The position numbers and the translations under genes were made by a program. From Xanthoparmelia taractica (lineage: Eukaryota; Ascomycota; Lecanoromycetes; Lecanorales; Parmeliaceae), in contig MU853190.1 in the NCBI GenBank assembly GCA_033085395.1, positions 1 to 64,000 of the forward strand: a stretch of 64,000 bases of DNA, given 5' to 3'. The notes beneath the pieces were generated by a model. That model was not told the DNA's origin. It was given only the letters and a program-made list of their open reading frames with translations, and made no database searches. Numbering within the stretch: the first letter of the stretch is position 1; each line of letters begins with the position of its first letter. This document shows positions 23,600 through 36,129 of the stretch, in pieces.

Positions 23600-25763
23600 A
23601 TGCCTACCGGCTCCAGATTTGAGACACCTTTATTGCGCGTCAGCCGACCAGTGTCAGCTTGCCAGAGATGTCGTGGGGCAAAAGTCAGGTGCGATGGTAA
23701 GTTGCCTGCTTGTACGGCGTGTGAAAGGGTGGGCCGGAGCGCAGAATGCTCCAGTGCTAGTGATGTGTTTGCCAAAGGCAAAGAACGGAGCTATGTTGCC
23801 TCACTGGAAACGCGAGTTGAGAAGTTAGAGAAACAGCTCGTCCAAGCCAAGGCCCGCAAGGCCTCCACAAATGCTTCTGGCGCACAACCCTGGCCGTCTC
23901 CTGAAAGTCGTGTCGCTCCCAGGGTTGAGAGCAATGCAGCTCAACGAAAGGAAGCCTCGAACGTAGACTACCTGGTTGCAGACTTTGGCTTTCTGTAAGT
24001 CGAGAGGCATGAGATCCTAATGGCTGACATCTGACAAATATATGATATCAGATCAGTCAACGCAACTTCGCGAGATTTCTATGGCTTCTCCAGCGAGATG
24101 TCATTTGCGAGGCTTGTCCTCTCGACCTCGTCCGTTATGGCTATGCCCAAGGTCGCAAATGACGTCCTTCCGCGAAGATACGAGATCACGCCTTTGATCA
24201 AACACTATCTTGACAACATCCATGTACTTTATCCGTTTTTGTCCGAAAGCAAACTCTTTCAATCAATCGATGCTGTGTATCATGAGAACGGACGTCATGC
24301 TCTGCCAATCGATCGTTGGACCATTCGACTGGTACTTGCAACAGCGATCGCCTCTCTGTCGCGCAAGAGAGGTGACACCGAGTACCAGGAAGCCGTTCGC
24401 CATGCCGTCGCAGCTCTTAAGGAGATTGAGACTGTGGTTCACCCAGGCTCTATTGTTGGCATTCAATCCATTCTTCAATTAGTCCTATACGCCATCTTGG
24501 ACCCTCGTCACTTCAATAGCTGGTATTTAATAGGACTCGCTTCCCGTGTCATGGTAGATCTTGGATTGCACCAGATTCCACCTGAAGAGGCGCGCTTCAA
24601 ACATTGCGAGCTTGATATGCGCTTACGCGTTTACGATTGTGTTTACGCATTAGATCGGTCGGTTAATCTTCTCCTTCCACGTTCATATGACTCTTTCAAG
24701 CAAGCTGTCTATGCATTTCGACTTCGGTCTCTTGAACCGTATCTTGAGTAAACAGTGTTTCTACATTTGAACCTCTTTACTGTTTCACTAGAAATGCACT
24801 TGACCATGTTTTTCATTTTCATCGTATATCTAGAATGCTGTTTGATCGCCAACCTATCAAGCGAATAGCTGCCGGGTATTGCAGATCCTCAATCATATAG
24901 CTAAGGCTCTCTCCAGATCTATCAGCTTGGTCCATTTTCGAGCTTTCTCTTTTACGGATGACTCCGTCAGTATTACACGTCCGCGCCGAGATCCAGCCCC
25001 ACCAGACGCAAATCGAGTCTTCCTTCACGATCTAAATCCCGCGACTCACTTAAGCCATCTACGTCAGATCGAGTCCGACGCATACCAGAAGCTTTTCCAA
25101 TCGAGCCGCCCGACACTAGAGGAAACACGGCAGATTACCTCAAACTCGGTCGAAGGTTTGCACAGACTCAGTAGTGAGCTGTCTGATTATATCAAGGATC
25201 CAATAAAGAAGCTGTTCCGATGCGAAGCTTTATACAGCAGTATTCTGATATTATCGCCACCCGATCTCGACGATGATATAACCGACTACAACAAATTCTT
25301 GATCTTCGAATATGCCGTTGAATACGCAGACTTGATGTCTTCTGTTGGGAGCGATACGGAGCAGTTCGGGTTTTACACCTCACTTGATATGTTAAGGGCT
25401 TCCTTTATCGTGAAACGCCTCCTTGCGTTGCTTCTAAGCGACTTTGATATGTTCTTTGGCAGGAGCATATCAAGGCCTCCACCGCATATCCCAACGTCTT
25501 CTAGAGCTCCCGTAATCCCGCGTCGATCGATTGGCGAGATGTTGAGTAGAGCCCAAGATTGTCTGAACCTGTGCGACAAGACTCTTGAGTATCTGGAGCT
25601 GAGGTTTGGATACACGGACCCGCTCAAGGAATTTAGGGTGCAGTCAAGTGATGTACGACAATTACTGCAAGCGAGCTACGAAAAGTGGAACAGGAGCCCG
25701 CCTAGTGACAATCGTTGCCATTATACCTTGGCAGGTCCTTCAGTGGATCGAAGATATTCTTAG
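23600..25763 (+). CDS. Zn2Cys6 fungal transcription factor B
   Basis: Three exons, 23600-23994, 24052-24657 and 24917-25763, 615 residues. The zinc cluster occupies residues 21-50 (CQRCRGAKVRCDGK; last gap eight residues), then a basic linker and a coiled coil (YVASLETRVEKLEKQL). The fungal transcription-factor domain follows (HYLDNIHVLYPFLSE, LASRVMVDLGLHQ, YALDRS, AFSFTDDSV). Intron 1 is canonical (57 bp). Intron 2 is 259 bp with donor GTCGGT and acceptor CCAG; I chose it because it rejoins YALDRSISL and AFSFTDDSV, which are contiguous in this family. The frame reading on past the donor is off-pattern. Targets unknown. Shares its promoter with regulator A. Confidence 0.85.
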
Positions 25764-26127
25764 GCTGGCTCTTCGATGCGCTTTGATGTCCTGACCTAGG
25801 GATTACGACTGCGTTCGCAGTATGACTTCACGTGTCCATTGATCGTTTTAATTCAGAGAGAAGGGCGTTTTCGTCACATGTATGAGCAGTGCCAACCAGT
25901 CCATGCCCTGCTGCTGAGGGCTGGAAAAATTGAAGGAAATTGTCTCGCAAGTTCATGGGTTAACCAGGCTGAAATGTAAGCATGCGACAAGGGGAAACTT
26001 CACTGAAGCCGATTGCGTCCTTCAGCTTGGATCGGGTGTTGATGACGATATACATGTTTGATACATTTGAAGAGAGCAGGTTTTAACATGACAAAGATGT
26101 AGTATTTCCACTGTAGCATTCAGCAAG
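25764..26127. other. convergent intergenic region
   Basis: 364 bp between two 3' ends. Nothing recognised apart from possible 3' untranslated sequence. Confidence 0.5.
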
Positions 26128-28528
26128 CTAGGGGCAGCCTTTTTCTTCAACGTCGTAGCCGCCATCATTAACGTGCTCGCTATTCACAGCCAAGCGATCC
26201 AGACCAGCGCTCAGGTTAGATACCGCATCCTCAGGCTCTTTGCGTCCCTTGCCTTTCTTTTGTCCTCGTCTCGTTTTTCCGGCGCCAGCAACCGTAAGCG
26301 GAGCTTCTCTCACCCATCTCGCAATGGCCTCCGCCCTCTCAGTGCTAATGGGATACTCCTTCCCGTCTTCCTGTGCCCAGCGCTTTGGACTATTCCCATC
26401 TTGACCGAGCTCCTCTCGTCTTTGCTCCTCGGCTCTGCGCTCTCGGGCCGCTACGGCAGCCTGAAAGCTCGCCTCGTCGTGCACACGCTCGTCGGCTAAA
26501 GCTTCGAGTATAGCCTCTTGCCTACGGCGCTCTTTCGCTTGTTCCTCGGTCTCCTCTTTCTTTGCTGTGCCAGCATGGCCAGGCAATGGAGCAGGTGCAC
26601 ACAGCGTCTCCCAAGACTGCTGGAGTCCGATCCAGTTGTTAGCACGGCGGACTACTTCAATCCAGTCTGCGCGACTTGGTGAGCGGGCAGCTAGAAAGAT
26701 GGGGTAGCCGTCACAGACGCGCGCCAATCGGGCTACCATATGAGCATGCCTTAGATGCTCCTTTGGGGACGTCTGGATGAGCGAATGACATAGCAGCAGA
26801 GAGTGGAGAGCATCTGTGAACAGGGGATGGTACGTGACTGCTTCGTGCTGCTCGGACTGTGTCATGAAATGGTTTGCAACCTCATCTGTGTTCTTCTGCG
26901 CTGATATTGGCTTGCGAGGGATAAGTGCTTGCGAAGTCGCTGGGTAAGGCGGGAGATCATCAGGGGGCGACGATACGAAAAGAGTAGAGACCTGGTGGAT
27001 CTCGGGTAGAGGGAGTCCAGTGTATGGATTCTCGTAATGACCACTGCTGGAAGCTCGGCGATGACGACGACCATTACCTTTGTGAGGAACAAGTGCATCG
27101 GAAAGATGCCCATTACTCAGGTTGGAGTTTTCCGCCATTTCAAGACGTCTACTTACGGGACCCCCTTTTGGCTTCGCATAGCCTCCCGCTGCGGCATTGA
27201 CTTTTCGAAAAAACTCCTCAGCAATCTTTGCTGGCAGACCCGGCGTATAGTCGAAGTGGGAAAGAAAGCCCAGATAGTCCCGGAGAGCCCGTTTGGCGTG
27301 GGTCTTCACAATTTTGCGTGCCTCTAGCCGTCTCTCATGAGCCCCTTTGTCTGCGAGGGTCTGTGGAGCATCTGGCTGGGACGATGATGCTTCTTGTGCT
27401 CCTTCAAGACCGTCTAGCGAGGCATTGACATTCTGACAAGCAAGCGTGAGGTACACGCCCGCGCGGTGAAACAGCAGTTGCGTTTCGAGACTACTGGGTT
27501 GATCTGCCTCCTCGATCTTGGCAGCCTCATACTTGCGATCGCGTGCGCCACCAATTTTTCTTTCTGGCCCTCCTAGAGTATTCGCAAGCTCTAGCTGTCC
27601 TCTCCCCGCTTTATGCTGAGCCATGGTATATCTGCAGACTGACAGGGCCTCCGTGAGATCATGTGCAGCACCTGCATAGTCATCTTTGAATATTCTTGTC
27701 ACAGCCCTCGTTCGTAGAAGTGCTCCCTCCGTCGGACGATCTTGAATGACTTGGTCTAACGGCTCGAGGGTGGTGCACTGCGCAAGCATCCTCGAAGGGA
27801 TCTTCTCGTGGAAGAAGTGGACGTACTTGGCATCAGTATCATTTGCACTCCGCTGTAGAACTAGCTTTGCGACTTCCTCCAAAGAAGACGCACCCTGCAT
27901 CGTAGCTACACTAGCCGCAATTTCGTCGAACTGGTATGCGCGCGACAGCTTTTGTGTCGCCTGCTCTCGCATCCTATGCTTTCTCTCTCTGCTCAATTTT
28001 GCATTGGGCCCGCCTCCACCAACGCCCAATCCCAAAGCAGCTGCGCCTCCACCACCTAGAATTCCATTTGCACCCCCTAGAGAACTGCTCAAGGCGGAGG
28101 AAGTTGTGCCATTGGCGGCGCGCACGGCGATATCGGTTGCTTCCTCTACCAGACGCCGGACTTTGACTAGATCGAAGAAGACGGCCGGATCAATAGGACG
28201 GGGACGTGGGGAGTCATAGTTGCTGAAGGCAAGCGTTTCCAGAACTTCAGGGGGCAGCTGCAGCCAAGGACCGTGGAAGCTCGAGATGTCTGCATAGAAC
28301 ATAAGTCCTGCTCTCCTGAATTTGTGGATGACAGTTACATCTCCAATGCTTGTTACGGCATATGATCAAAGCCGAAGTCGAAGGATCAGGGCTTTTGCTC
28401 TTGGTTGCGGATTGCAGCGCGTTCAAAGTGGGAGAAGCAGCATTGGGAGTAGACGGAGTTACAGACTTGTCGGCTGGAGGCTCATTAATAGCGCCCGCAT
28501 CACTGCTTGACTTCTTCTTCTTCGTCAT
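26128..28528 (-). CDS. conserved-looking fungal protein with TPR-like helices, role unknown
   Basis: Two exons, 28528-28339 and 28289-26128, 783 residues. The 49-bp intron (GTAACT..TATGCAG) joins CRNKHWR to YISSFHGPWLQLPPEVLE. The ATG at 28526-28528 gives the start MTKKKK and a disordered N-terminus; codons further upstream in the frame belong to the leader. After a Gly/Ala-rich insertion near residue 130, helical segments resemble tetratricopeptide repeats (ALLRTRAVTRIFKDDYAGAA, then LLFHRAGVYLTLACQN). Towards the C-terminus there is a charged coiled stretch (RRQEAILEALADERVHDE) and a basic GKGRK motif. There are no catalytic residues I can name. It looks like a scaffold. No gene symbol is justified. 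Confidence 0.8.
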
Positions 28529-30054
28529 GCTTGGGTCACAATTTCGGCCCAGTACGAATGGTGTGTAATATTCGGAAAACGACCTCGAATTCTCGAGGTC
28601 GGCGGGAAGACTAGCGCCAGAGAGTACTAATGTATACCTTAGGTAACCAATGAGGCTCCGAGGATTAAAGTAAGGCATCCAGTCAGCTTTTGTTGCAGCA
28701 TCATGATGATTGGATATTACGTTCGTGTCTCTACCCTCGGTGCAGCGTGGTCCGCTTCAGATACTGAAAACCTGCTTACTATTGTCGCTCCGATACATAG
28801 GCCGGCTGTACGACAAGTCTACGAACTCGATATGATGACGCCTAAGATCTCAACTTTTGGGGCAACTGTGGTAGCGGTTCGTCTTGCTTCCTTTGGCCGC
28901 TCTTTTGGCGCCACTATAATTTATTCTTGAGCTATGCTCCCGGCGGGCTGCATCTCATTGCACTTGGCTGGATTGTATCGGGCGGAGATGGGTGTGTAGA
29001 TGCTGAGTACCGCGCAATATCAGAAGAGCAGCGAAAAGAGAAGCTGGCTACTGCAACTTTTCTTCTCCGCCTCGCGGCGGCTCACGGCCAGAGGTAGGAT
29101 CATAACCAGTACCGCGAAAGGCAGCATGCACAATTTCTTGGTGAAGTCAAGGTGGTATTATACTACCGTTACTCACTAAATGAGCTGCAATAAGGCCGTA
29201 ACCAAGTAGATTCTAATTCGGGAATTTCAACGTCGCTGCCTCATGGATGGCACAAGATATCCTGAGAGAGATCTCGCATGTTCACTCTAGTAGAGATCAT
29301 TCAGTTCTCGTCGTTTTTTTCGCATGGAGGTTGTATATAGGTTCTCGATGCTGGTTGGGGCCAGGGACATGGATTAGCTGGTGTCGAATTGCTCGATCTT
29401 GAGGAATCTTGGTTTAGGTTCTAGCAAGCAAGTCCTTGCACGTGACATGCTTTTACAGTCGTAAGAAGTTCGGTTGTTGAATTTGTGGATTCTGGACTGA
29501 GCAATCTAAAAGACGTTATCACTTGATTTACCGGCATAGTCTTCCTGGTGATATCTAGAAACTGTACGGAGTCGTAGGCTAGCCGTGAGAGAGTTTTAAC
29601 TTGGCCTAGAACTACAGTGCTTGGGCAAAGCGCTTCAAATTGCAGGGGCTTCGTAGCCGGGATCACGTACAGGTTGCTCTCCGTGTCTCTGTCATATTCT
29701 AAGCCAAATACACGTCTAATAGATGAATCAACACATATTCAACCGATATTCATATTGACCTTTCTGGTCATGTGGTATTGTTTAAATTACAGGCTAGAAT
29801 ATTACACTGCCAAGCTTTCGCAAGAGAGTAAAGTTAAGGGTACCTTATGTTGCAAATGTGGGTGACGGATGGTTTGTAGCTACTGAAAAATCTGACTACA
29901 TACAAGCGATAGGGCTGAGTAGTGCCAAATTCCAACACCTTACTTTACCTTATATATGTAAAGTATACGCTACGAGTACTTCTAAGTATATCGGGAAAAA
30001 TTGCCCGGAATCAATTTGGAGTCTTTCTTCGGAGCATGTTCCAGCAGCAGAGCC
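28529..30054. other. divergent intergenic region, 1.5 kb
   Basis: Separates the starts of the minus-strand TPR-like gene and MAK21, so it must hold both promoters. A 75-codon ATG frame at 28703-28930 has no recognisable features. The MAK21 frame is open upstream to 30001 without an earlier ATG. Confidence 0.5.
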
Positions 30055-33000
30055 ATGCGTGCGCTTTCAAATAAGTACTATACTTCTGACCCCACAGAAA
30101 CCCGGGTTCCAGAGTTCAACTCGGATACCTTACGAAGCTTGACCGAAACAATTGACAGCAATCTCAAGGATCAAGGCAAACGAGCCATCTCCAAAGACAC
30201 GGCAGCGAAGTCAAAGTCGAAGACCCTCAACTCGAAGAGAAAACGTAGAGAGGATGTGGCCAGGTCTCCAGTATCTAACTCCACCGTTCACGTTGCTAGT
30301 AATGGCAGTAAGACAACACGAAAGCAAAAGCCCACAGGGGCACTAAAGACAAGCCGGGGAAAGAAGAGATTACGAGATGGGCGTATCAAGGGAGAGAGCG
30401 ATGAAAGGAAAGCCAACAATATCAGTATTAGTAAGCTTAGGACCAGCAAAAGTGAATTTGGATCGGGCAACGACAACAACATCCATGAGGAAATAAGAGC
30501 GCTTGGTGGCACAGAAGAAGATGTCGAGCTCATAGCGAACGTCATCTCGGAATCAGAGATTGAAGAGGAAGAGGCAAGACCGAGCAAGGACCTAGAGAAC
30601 TGCGTTGAGAAGGAGATGCTACAATTGGTTCGGCAACTTGGTATCGATAGAGTGGCTAAGAAAGAATTGATGGTAGATTCCGAATCGGAGGAGGCAGACG
30701 AGGTAGAAGAAACGGAAGAGAACTGGAACCCTGATATGACACCTCCAAATAAAGAATCGGTTGGTGTCGACTTGGCTTTACAGAATGCGGTGACTGTTGG
30801 CAGAGGTCAACGATCTCTGGTTAGCAAGCAACAATGCCTATTTTTCGGACCATACTGACTTTGGCCTGGTATAGATCTTTCAGCCTCAGTCAGAGTGGCT
30901 CGCCGTTTTGCTACCCCCACTGCCCCTTCCAACCCGGGAGCCATTCATCTTACCTTCTGATCTACTGGACCGCCTACACAATTATGCCAAGGTACTCCTG
31001 GAACACGAGAATACGCAATACGCGACGCTCAACAGGTCTGCATCCTCTGCACATCAATTCTATTCTACCGTCATGTCGACAGGTACACTCTCGGACAAGA
31101 TTTCGGCTTTGACATTGTCAGTACAAGAATCGCCAGTTCATAACATGAAGGCCCTGGAAAGCCTTGTCGGCTTGGCTGGTAAACGTAATCGTAGTCAAGC
31201 GGTCGAGGTATTGGGGGCTTTGAAAGATTTGTTCGGCCCGGGGAACCTTCTTCCCTCGAATCGAAAGCTCAGAACATTTGCTAGCCAACCTGCGCTGTCC
31301 GCCGCGTTTGATCCTACTCATTACCGTTGGACCTCTAGAGATCCGCTGCCGAGGGAAATCAAAGAGGTCCATCTTATTTTATGGGCGTATGAAGACTGGT
31401 TGAAGTCGACCTTTTTTCAAATCTTAAAGATTATTGAGACCTGGTGCAAGGACGAGGTAGTATATGCCAGAGGTAAAGCTGTGGACTATGTCTTTCAGCT
31501 CCTAAAAGAAAAGCCCGAACAGGAAGCTAACCTTCTCCGTCTGCTTGTGAATAAGCTCGGTGATGCCGACAAAAAGATTGCCTCCAAAGCATCCTTCAAC
31601 ATCTTACAGCTGGAAGCCGCGCATCCACTTATGAAACCGACAATCATTGCGGCCATTGAATCAGATTTGCTTTTTCGGCCGAGCCAAAGCTTACATGCAA
31701 AATACTATGCAAGCATTACCTTGAACCAAACAATCTTAAGTGGTAAAGAAAGTGATGTTGCGAGAAAGCTGCTGGATATCTATTTTAGTCTGTTCATCAA
31801 GCTTTTAGCGAACCCGAAAGTGGCAGAACCGGTAGCCACAGGAGTGAATGTGGTCAGCATCAACAGAAAGGGAGAAGTCCAAGGTGGCGGAGGACCTGCC
31901 GGAAAGAAGGCGCAGAGGAAACTGGCCGAGGAAGAGAAAGCGACCACTGTTGATGAAGATCTTCGAGAAAAGATGCTGTCAGCGGTGCTCGCGGGAATCA
32001 ACCGCGCAATACCATTCACAGACACTAACGACGAATCGTTCGAAAGACATTTGGATGCGCTTTTCAAAGTAACCCATTCGTCAAACTTCAATACAAGCAT
32101 CCAAGCGCTCATGCTAGTTCAGCAGCTCGTTGGGCCCCACCAGGGTTCGATGGATAGATTTTATCGGACGCTGTACGAGTCACTTCTCGATCCTCGTCTC
32201 CTGACGTCCTCAAAACAGGCACTGTACCTGAATCTCTTGTTCAGAGCTTTGAGGTCTGATCTCAACGTCAAGCGCGTTAAGGCTTTCGCAAAACGGTTAT
32301 TGCAGGTGATGGCCATGCATCAGCCCTCGTTCATCTGCGGTACTCTCTATCTTCTCAGAGAGCTTGAAGGCATTTTTGCCAACCTCGTGGCTTTCATAGA
32401 TCAAGGGGGAGAAGACAGCGATGGCGAGGAAAGTTTCCGGGACGTGCAAGAGCAGCACCCTACCGGAACAAGTCCAGATACAGGACTTTCATCACACAAA
32501 CATGCGCCAAAATATGACGGAATGAAACGCGATCCAAGATACAGCAATGCCGACAGGTCCTCCCTCTGGGAGGCGACACCTTTCCTGCAGCACTATCACC
32601 CATCTGTCGCCCTGTTTGCCACCCGACTTCTTACCCATGGTGAAATGCCCCCCAAGCCTGACCTCTCCCTAAACACTCTCATCCACTTTCTTGATCGCTT
32701 CGTATACCGAAATCCCAAAGCACAAAGCGCACCGAGAGGAGCGAGCATCATGCAGCCTATGGCTGGCGGCGACTCAAGCGCCTTGCTAGTATCGACTTAC
32801 TCTGACAAGTCGAGAATTGAACAGCCAGTCAACTCCGAAGCATTCTGGAAACAGGCTAGTGAAAAGGTCAACGCCGACGAGGTTTTCTTCCACAAGTACT
32901 TCAGTACGCTTGGTAGAGGCAAGGAAAGGGCTAGCAAGAAGAAGACAGAACGGAACGCGGACGCCGACGATAGTGAAGATGAGGGCGATGAAGACGAGAT

Positions 33001-33394
33001 CTGGGAGGCCTTGGTGGAGAGTAAACCTGAGTTGGGTGAAAAGAGCGACAGTGGCTTCGGAGATGAGGACATGGAAAATGATATGGAAGAGATGAATGAC
33101 GATGAGCTCGATCTCGAGCTTGTAAAGACGAAGGAAAGCGCGCAAAAGAATTTTGCAGAAGGTGCAGAAGACCTTCCGGATCTTGATGATGAAGATGATG
33201 AAGCACTCTTAGACAGCGATGACGAAGTGCCGAGCGATCTTGAGGCATTCGACAAGGAGATCACCTCGAACAAGTCGGAGTCGGTCGCGGAACCACAGAA
33301 CGAGAAGCGCCGTAGCAAGAGGCGTAGGTTGAGGAGCTTGCCCACTTTCGCATCGGCGGATGAATACGCAAAGATGTTAGAGGAGGATGACTGA
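30055..33394 (+). CDS. MAK21: CBF/Mak21-family ribosome assembly factor (Mak21/Noc1)
   Basis: Nucleolar factor that, with Noc2, accompanies early 60S pre-ribosomes. Two exons, 30055-30819 and 30875-33394, 1094 residues. The 55-bp intron (GTTAGC, branch TACTGAC, acceptor TATAG) joins RGQRSL to IFQPQSEWLAVLLPPLP. I take the first in-frame ATG as start; a short upstream exon cannot be excluded. The N-terminal 250 residues are Lys/Arg/Ser-rich. From about 420 come alpha-helical repeats (LILWAYEDWLKSTFFQILK, VDYVFQLLKEKPEQE). The conserved CBF/Mak21 domain spans roughly 590-790 (RFYRTLYESLLDPRLL, SKQALYLNLLFRALRSD, MHQPSFICGTLYLLRELE). The C-terminus has acidic runs and a basic nuclear-localisation-like KRRSKRRR. 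It ends 181 bp from the convergent CLC gene. Confidence 0.93.
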
Positions 33395-33575
33395 TGGAGC
33401 AGCATTGATGTGTAGTGTCAAAGCACATGCTTACAGGCGATGCACTTGATCATAGCCTCTCTAGGTGACCGTCATCTCACCAACCCCCCCCAGCGGCATT
33501 AGTATTTAAGGTTAATCGTGACAAGCGTCTACATGGACTTTTGGTAGGTTGTGCCCAGTTCAATTCTCACACATA

Positions 33576-36129
33576 TCAATGGTGCTTCAAACCCTCCAAC
33601 CAAACAACCAACCTCTTCTTCAAGATAACACCCACCAATGTGCCGCTCCCTTCCTCCACAACACAAAGATACCGCAGACCCAATTTTCCAAACATCTCTA
33701 CCACATACTCCATCGGTGCCTTAGCACAAATACTCAACGGCGTCCGATCGACGAAACTGCTAAGGTCAAACTCTCCCTCCTCTGCCCGACCCAGCAGCCG
33801 CACCTGATCGGACGAGTCCCACACTTCGCCGAGGTTGGTGAGGCCGAAGTCGAGTTCCCCTTCTGCGAGGTACCCTTGAAGCATGCCGTCTTGTACAAGG
33901 ACAAGACCGGCGTCTAACAGGCCTCTTTCCTTCAGCTTTTCGAGTTTTTGTTCAAGAACTTTGCGGGGTACCATGTTATCTTTGAGAACGTTAACGGTGA
34001 TGTCTTCCATGGTCTGTTTAGGCGGTATAAGCTCTTCTACCAGCGTGTTCTCTCTTTGTACTAGGTCAATTGCATGATCTAGATCCAGGAACGGATGTCC
34101 AAGCACTGTTTGCGCCAGGTCATATACACCTTCGTGCTCCAGGCCATCTGCGACCCATTTGGCGACCAGTATAGCAATCATGTTCGGGACGACGTACTCC
34201 AGCTCGCCCGTAAGCTCAAACATGATGACACAAAGGGAAATGGTCATACGAGACACCCCTATGAGCGTTTGGAGATCAGCAGATGTTCCTATCTTAGGTA
34301 GAGCTCTTTCAAAGGCCGAAGCGTCCACTCTGCTACCGCAAAATCCGTTGTGACCCAAATTCTGGCAAGGGGCTTTTTCTGGAACTACGTACCAGCGAGA
34401 AACGCAGCGGCACCGACCATTGCAAAAATACCGGGGGAAATAGTGCTGACCCACTGACCAACAAGACGGCCGAAAAAGGCACCGGCGTCAAGGGCAGGGA
34501 TAATGATTCCAGAGGGAACTTTGCAACCGAATGTCACTGTTGTGAGAACGAGCTTGACAAGGGTGCCGTATACTAGCCAGCCAATGTATTTCGGTGGTGA
34601 ACCATTGGCCTCGTGTTGGCAGATCCACGAAGTAGTGGAATGGCGGCAATCCTGGAGAAGGTTCTTGATGATTTTGTCGCCAGGCTCCCGAGTCATCGGA
34701 TCGGGGTACTGAAGTAATCCGGTAACAAGGACGACGATGAATACTTCGAACACAGGGTTATTCTTGATGATGCGGAATTGTCGAAAGCTTTTCGACCAGA
34801 GGAAATTGCATTTGCAAAACATGCCACCCCAGAGGCCCCCAGCTACGCCAAGGAGAATGAAAATGAGATAATGCACTGGGGAATAGGAAGTTCCATAGTT
34901 CGTCTCAAAAAGCACAAGCTTTCCGGTGCCTGTAGGATTAAGAGCTTTCAGTATCACGGCGGCCCAGAGAGAACAGAAAAAGGCTCGCCAGAGCACTTTG
35001 CGGGGAAAGTAGGTGCTAATCTCCTGGAATTGTTATGAGTTTTCGCAAAGAATGCAAGAAGCCTGGAACCCCTACCTCGTAGCTGAAAAGAATACCTCCT
35101 ATTGGAGCACCAAAGGCAACGGACAGTCCCGATGAGCAGCCAGCGCTCAGCAGTTCGCGCATCTTCCTTCCATTCTCGCGGTATTTCGGGAAGCACTTCC
35201 CCACCAGGTATGCCACGCAGGTAGAGATATGCACGAATGGCCCTTCTTTTCCCAAACACATGCCCGTTGCCACAGCAAAGACCGCACCAACTGCCTTAAC
35301 GAAGAGGACTTTGAAGTCTAGGAAATGAGGAATGACAAATCCGGAAAGGATGGTTTTTATCTCTGGGATGCCTGAGCCTGCAGCAAGGTACATGGTTTTG
35401 CCAGTCACAGGATGATCGGTGTCAGCATTGGGTTCTTGGTGCCGGTCACTACGCCCAGGTGCAGCAGCAGGTAAGGTGGATTTGGTGAGCATGGTAAGCG
35501 AAGAGCTGAAGACCCCAAATGCTATCGCAAAGGCAACATATACACCAAATGCTCGGGACCAGTCCTCTGCCCACATATACCACTCTTCGCAACCTTCTCC
35601 GAGGTTCGCCTTGGTGGAGCCGAACAAGGGTCGACGCTCCGTGCAGCAGGCTTCTCGGTTTGCGAAGGGGTTCGAGGTGCAGTAACCGAGCTTCCAATCG
35701 CTCACAGTAGCTTCGGCTACATCGACGAGGAAAGCAACACAGGCTGTTAGTATGCCGATCAGTGCAGCAGCAACCCATCCGGAGCATGCATCGAAGGTAG
35801 CGAGCAGTCGATATCGAAGGCCAGGCTTGGAGTGAACGGAGCGAAAGCGGTAGGAATCTTTGACCTGGCTATGGTCAACCGACTTGGTCATGGAGTTCGG
35901 AGGTAGGATAACGCACGAGGTCATGAAGCCAATCTATTGTGGTATAATCATTGTAAGGAAGACGTTCGCCTATGGGCGCCGAGGAAAGAGCCTGTTCATC
36001 CTTGCTCACATATGAGCCAATGACGGATTGATGATCCTCTTCATGCTGAATGGCGCTCAGACGTCTATCGTTGGCGGTGTGGGAGAGGAGTTTGGTACGC
36101 TCGTTTGGCTGCTCGAGATCTTGCGGCAT
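33576..36129 (-). CDS. CLC-family chloride/proton exchanger (Gef1-like)
   Basis: Intracellular anion transporter; yeast Gef1 acts in Golgi and endosomes and supports copper and iron loading. Four exons in transcript order: 36129-35917, 35864-35076, 35023-34393, 34258-33576; 771 residues. Introns are 52, 52 and 134 bp. Signature motifs are GSGIPE near residue 235, GKEGPFVH with the gating Glu, SYEEIST with the glutamate expected in proton-coupled members, and GAAAFLAGVSRMT. Two C-terminal CBS domains follow (NVLKDNMVPRK.., then DRTPLSICAKAPMEYV.. and LRYLCVVEEGSGTLVGV). The two glutamates argue for an exchanger rather than a channel. An intron lies exactly between the two Glu codons of SYE|EIST. 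The long third intron (34259-34392) is the least certain join. Start MPQDLEQ at the ATG 36127-36129. Confidence 0.92.

Noticed and set aside
24658..24751. Read-through ending of regulator B at 24751
   Set aside because: The extra residues break the conserved YALDRS to AFSFTDDSV continuity of the family; an intron fits better.
28703..28930. 75-codon ATG frame upstream of MAK21
   Set aside because: No recognisable content, no splice signals and it lies in a divergent promoter region.
32797..33405. 202-codon minus-strand Ser-rich frame
   Set aside because: Antisense of the acidic MAK21 C-terminus; the Ser runs come from Asp/Glu codons read backwards.
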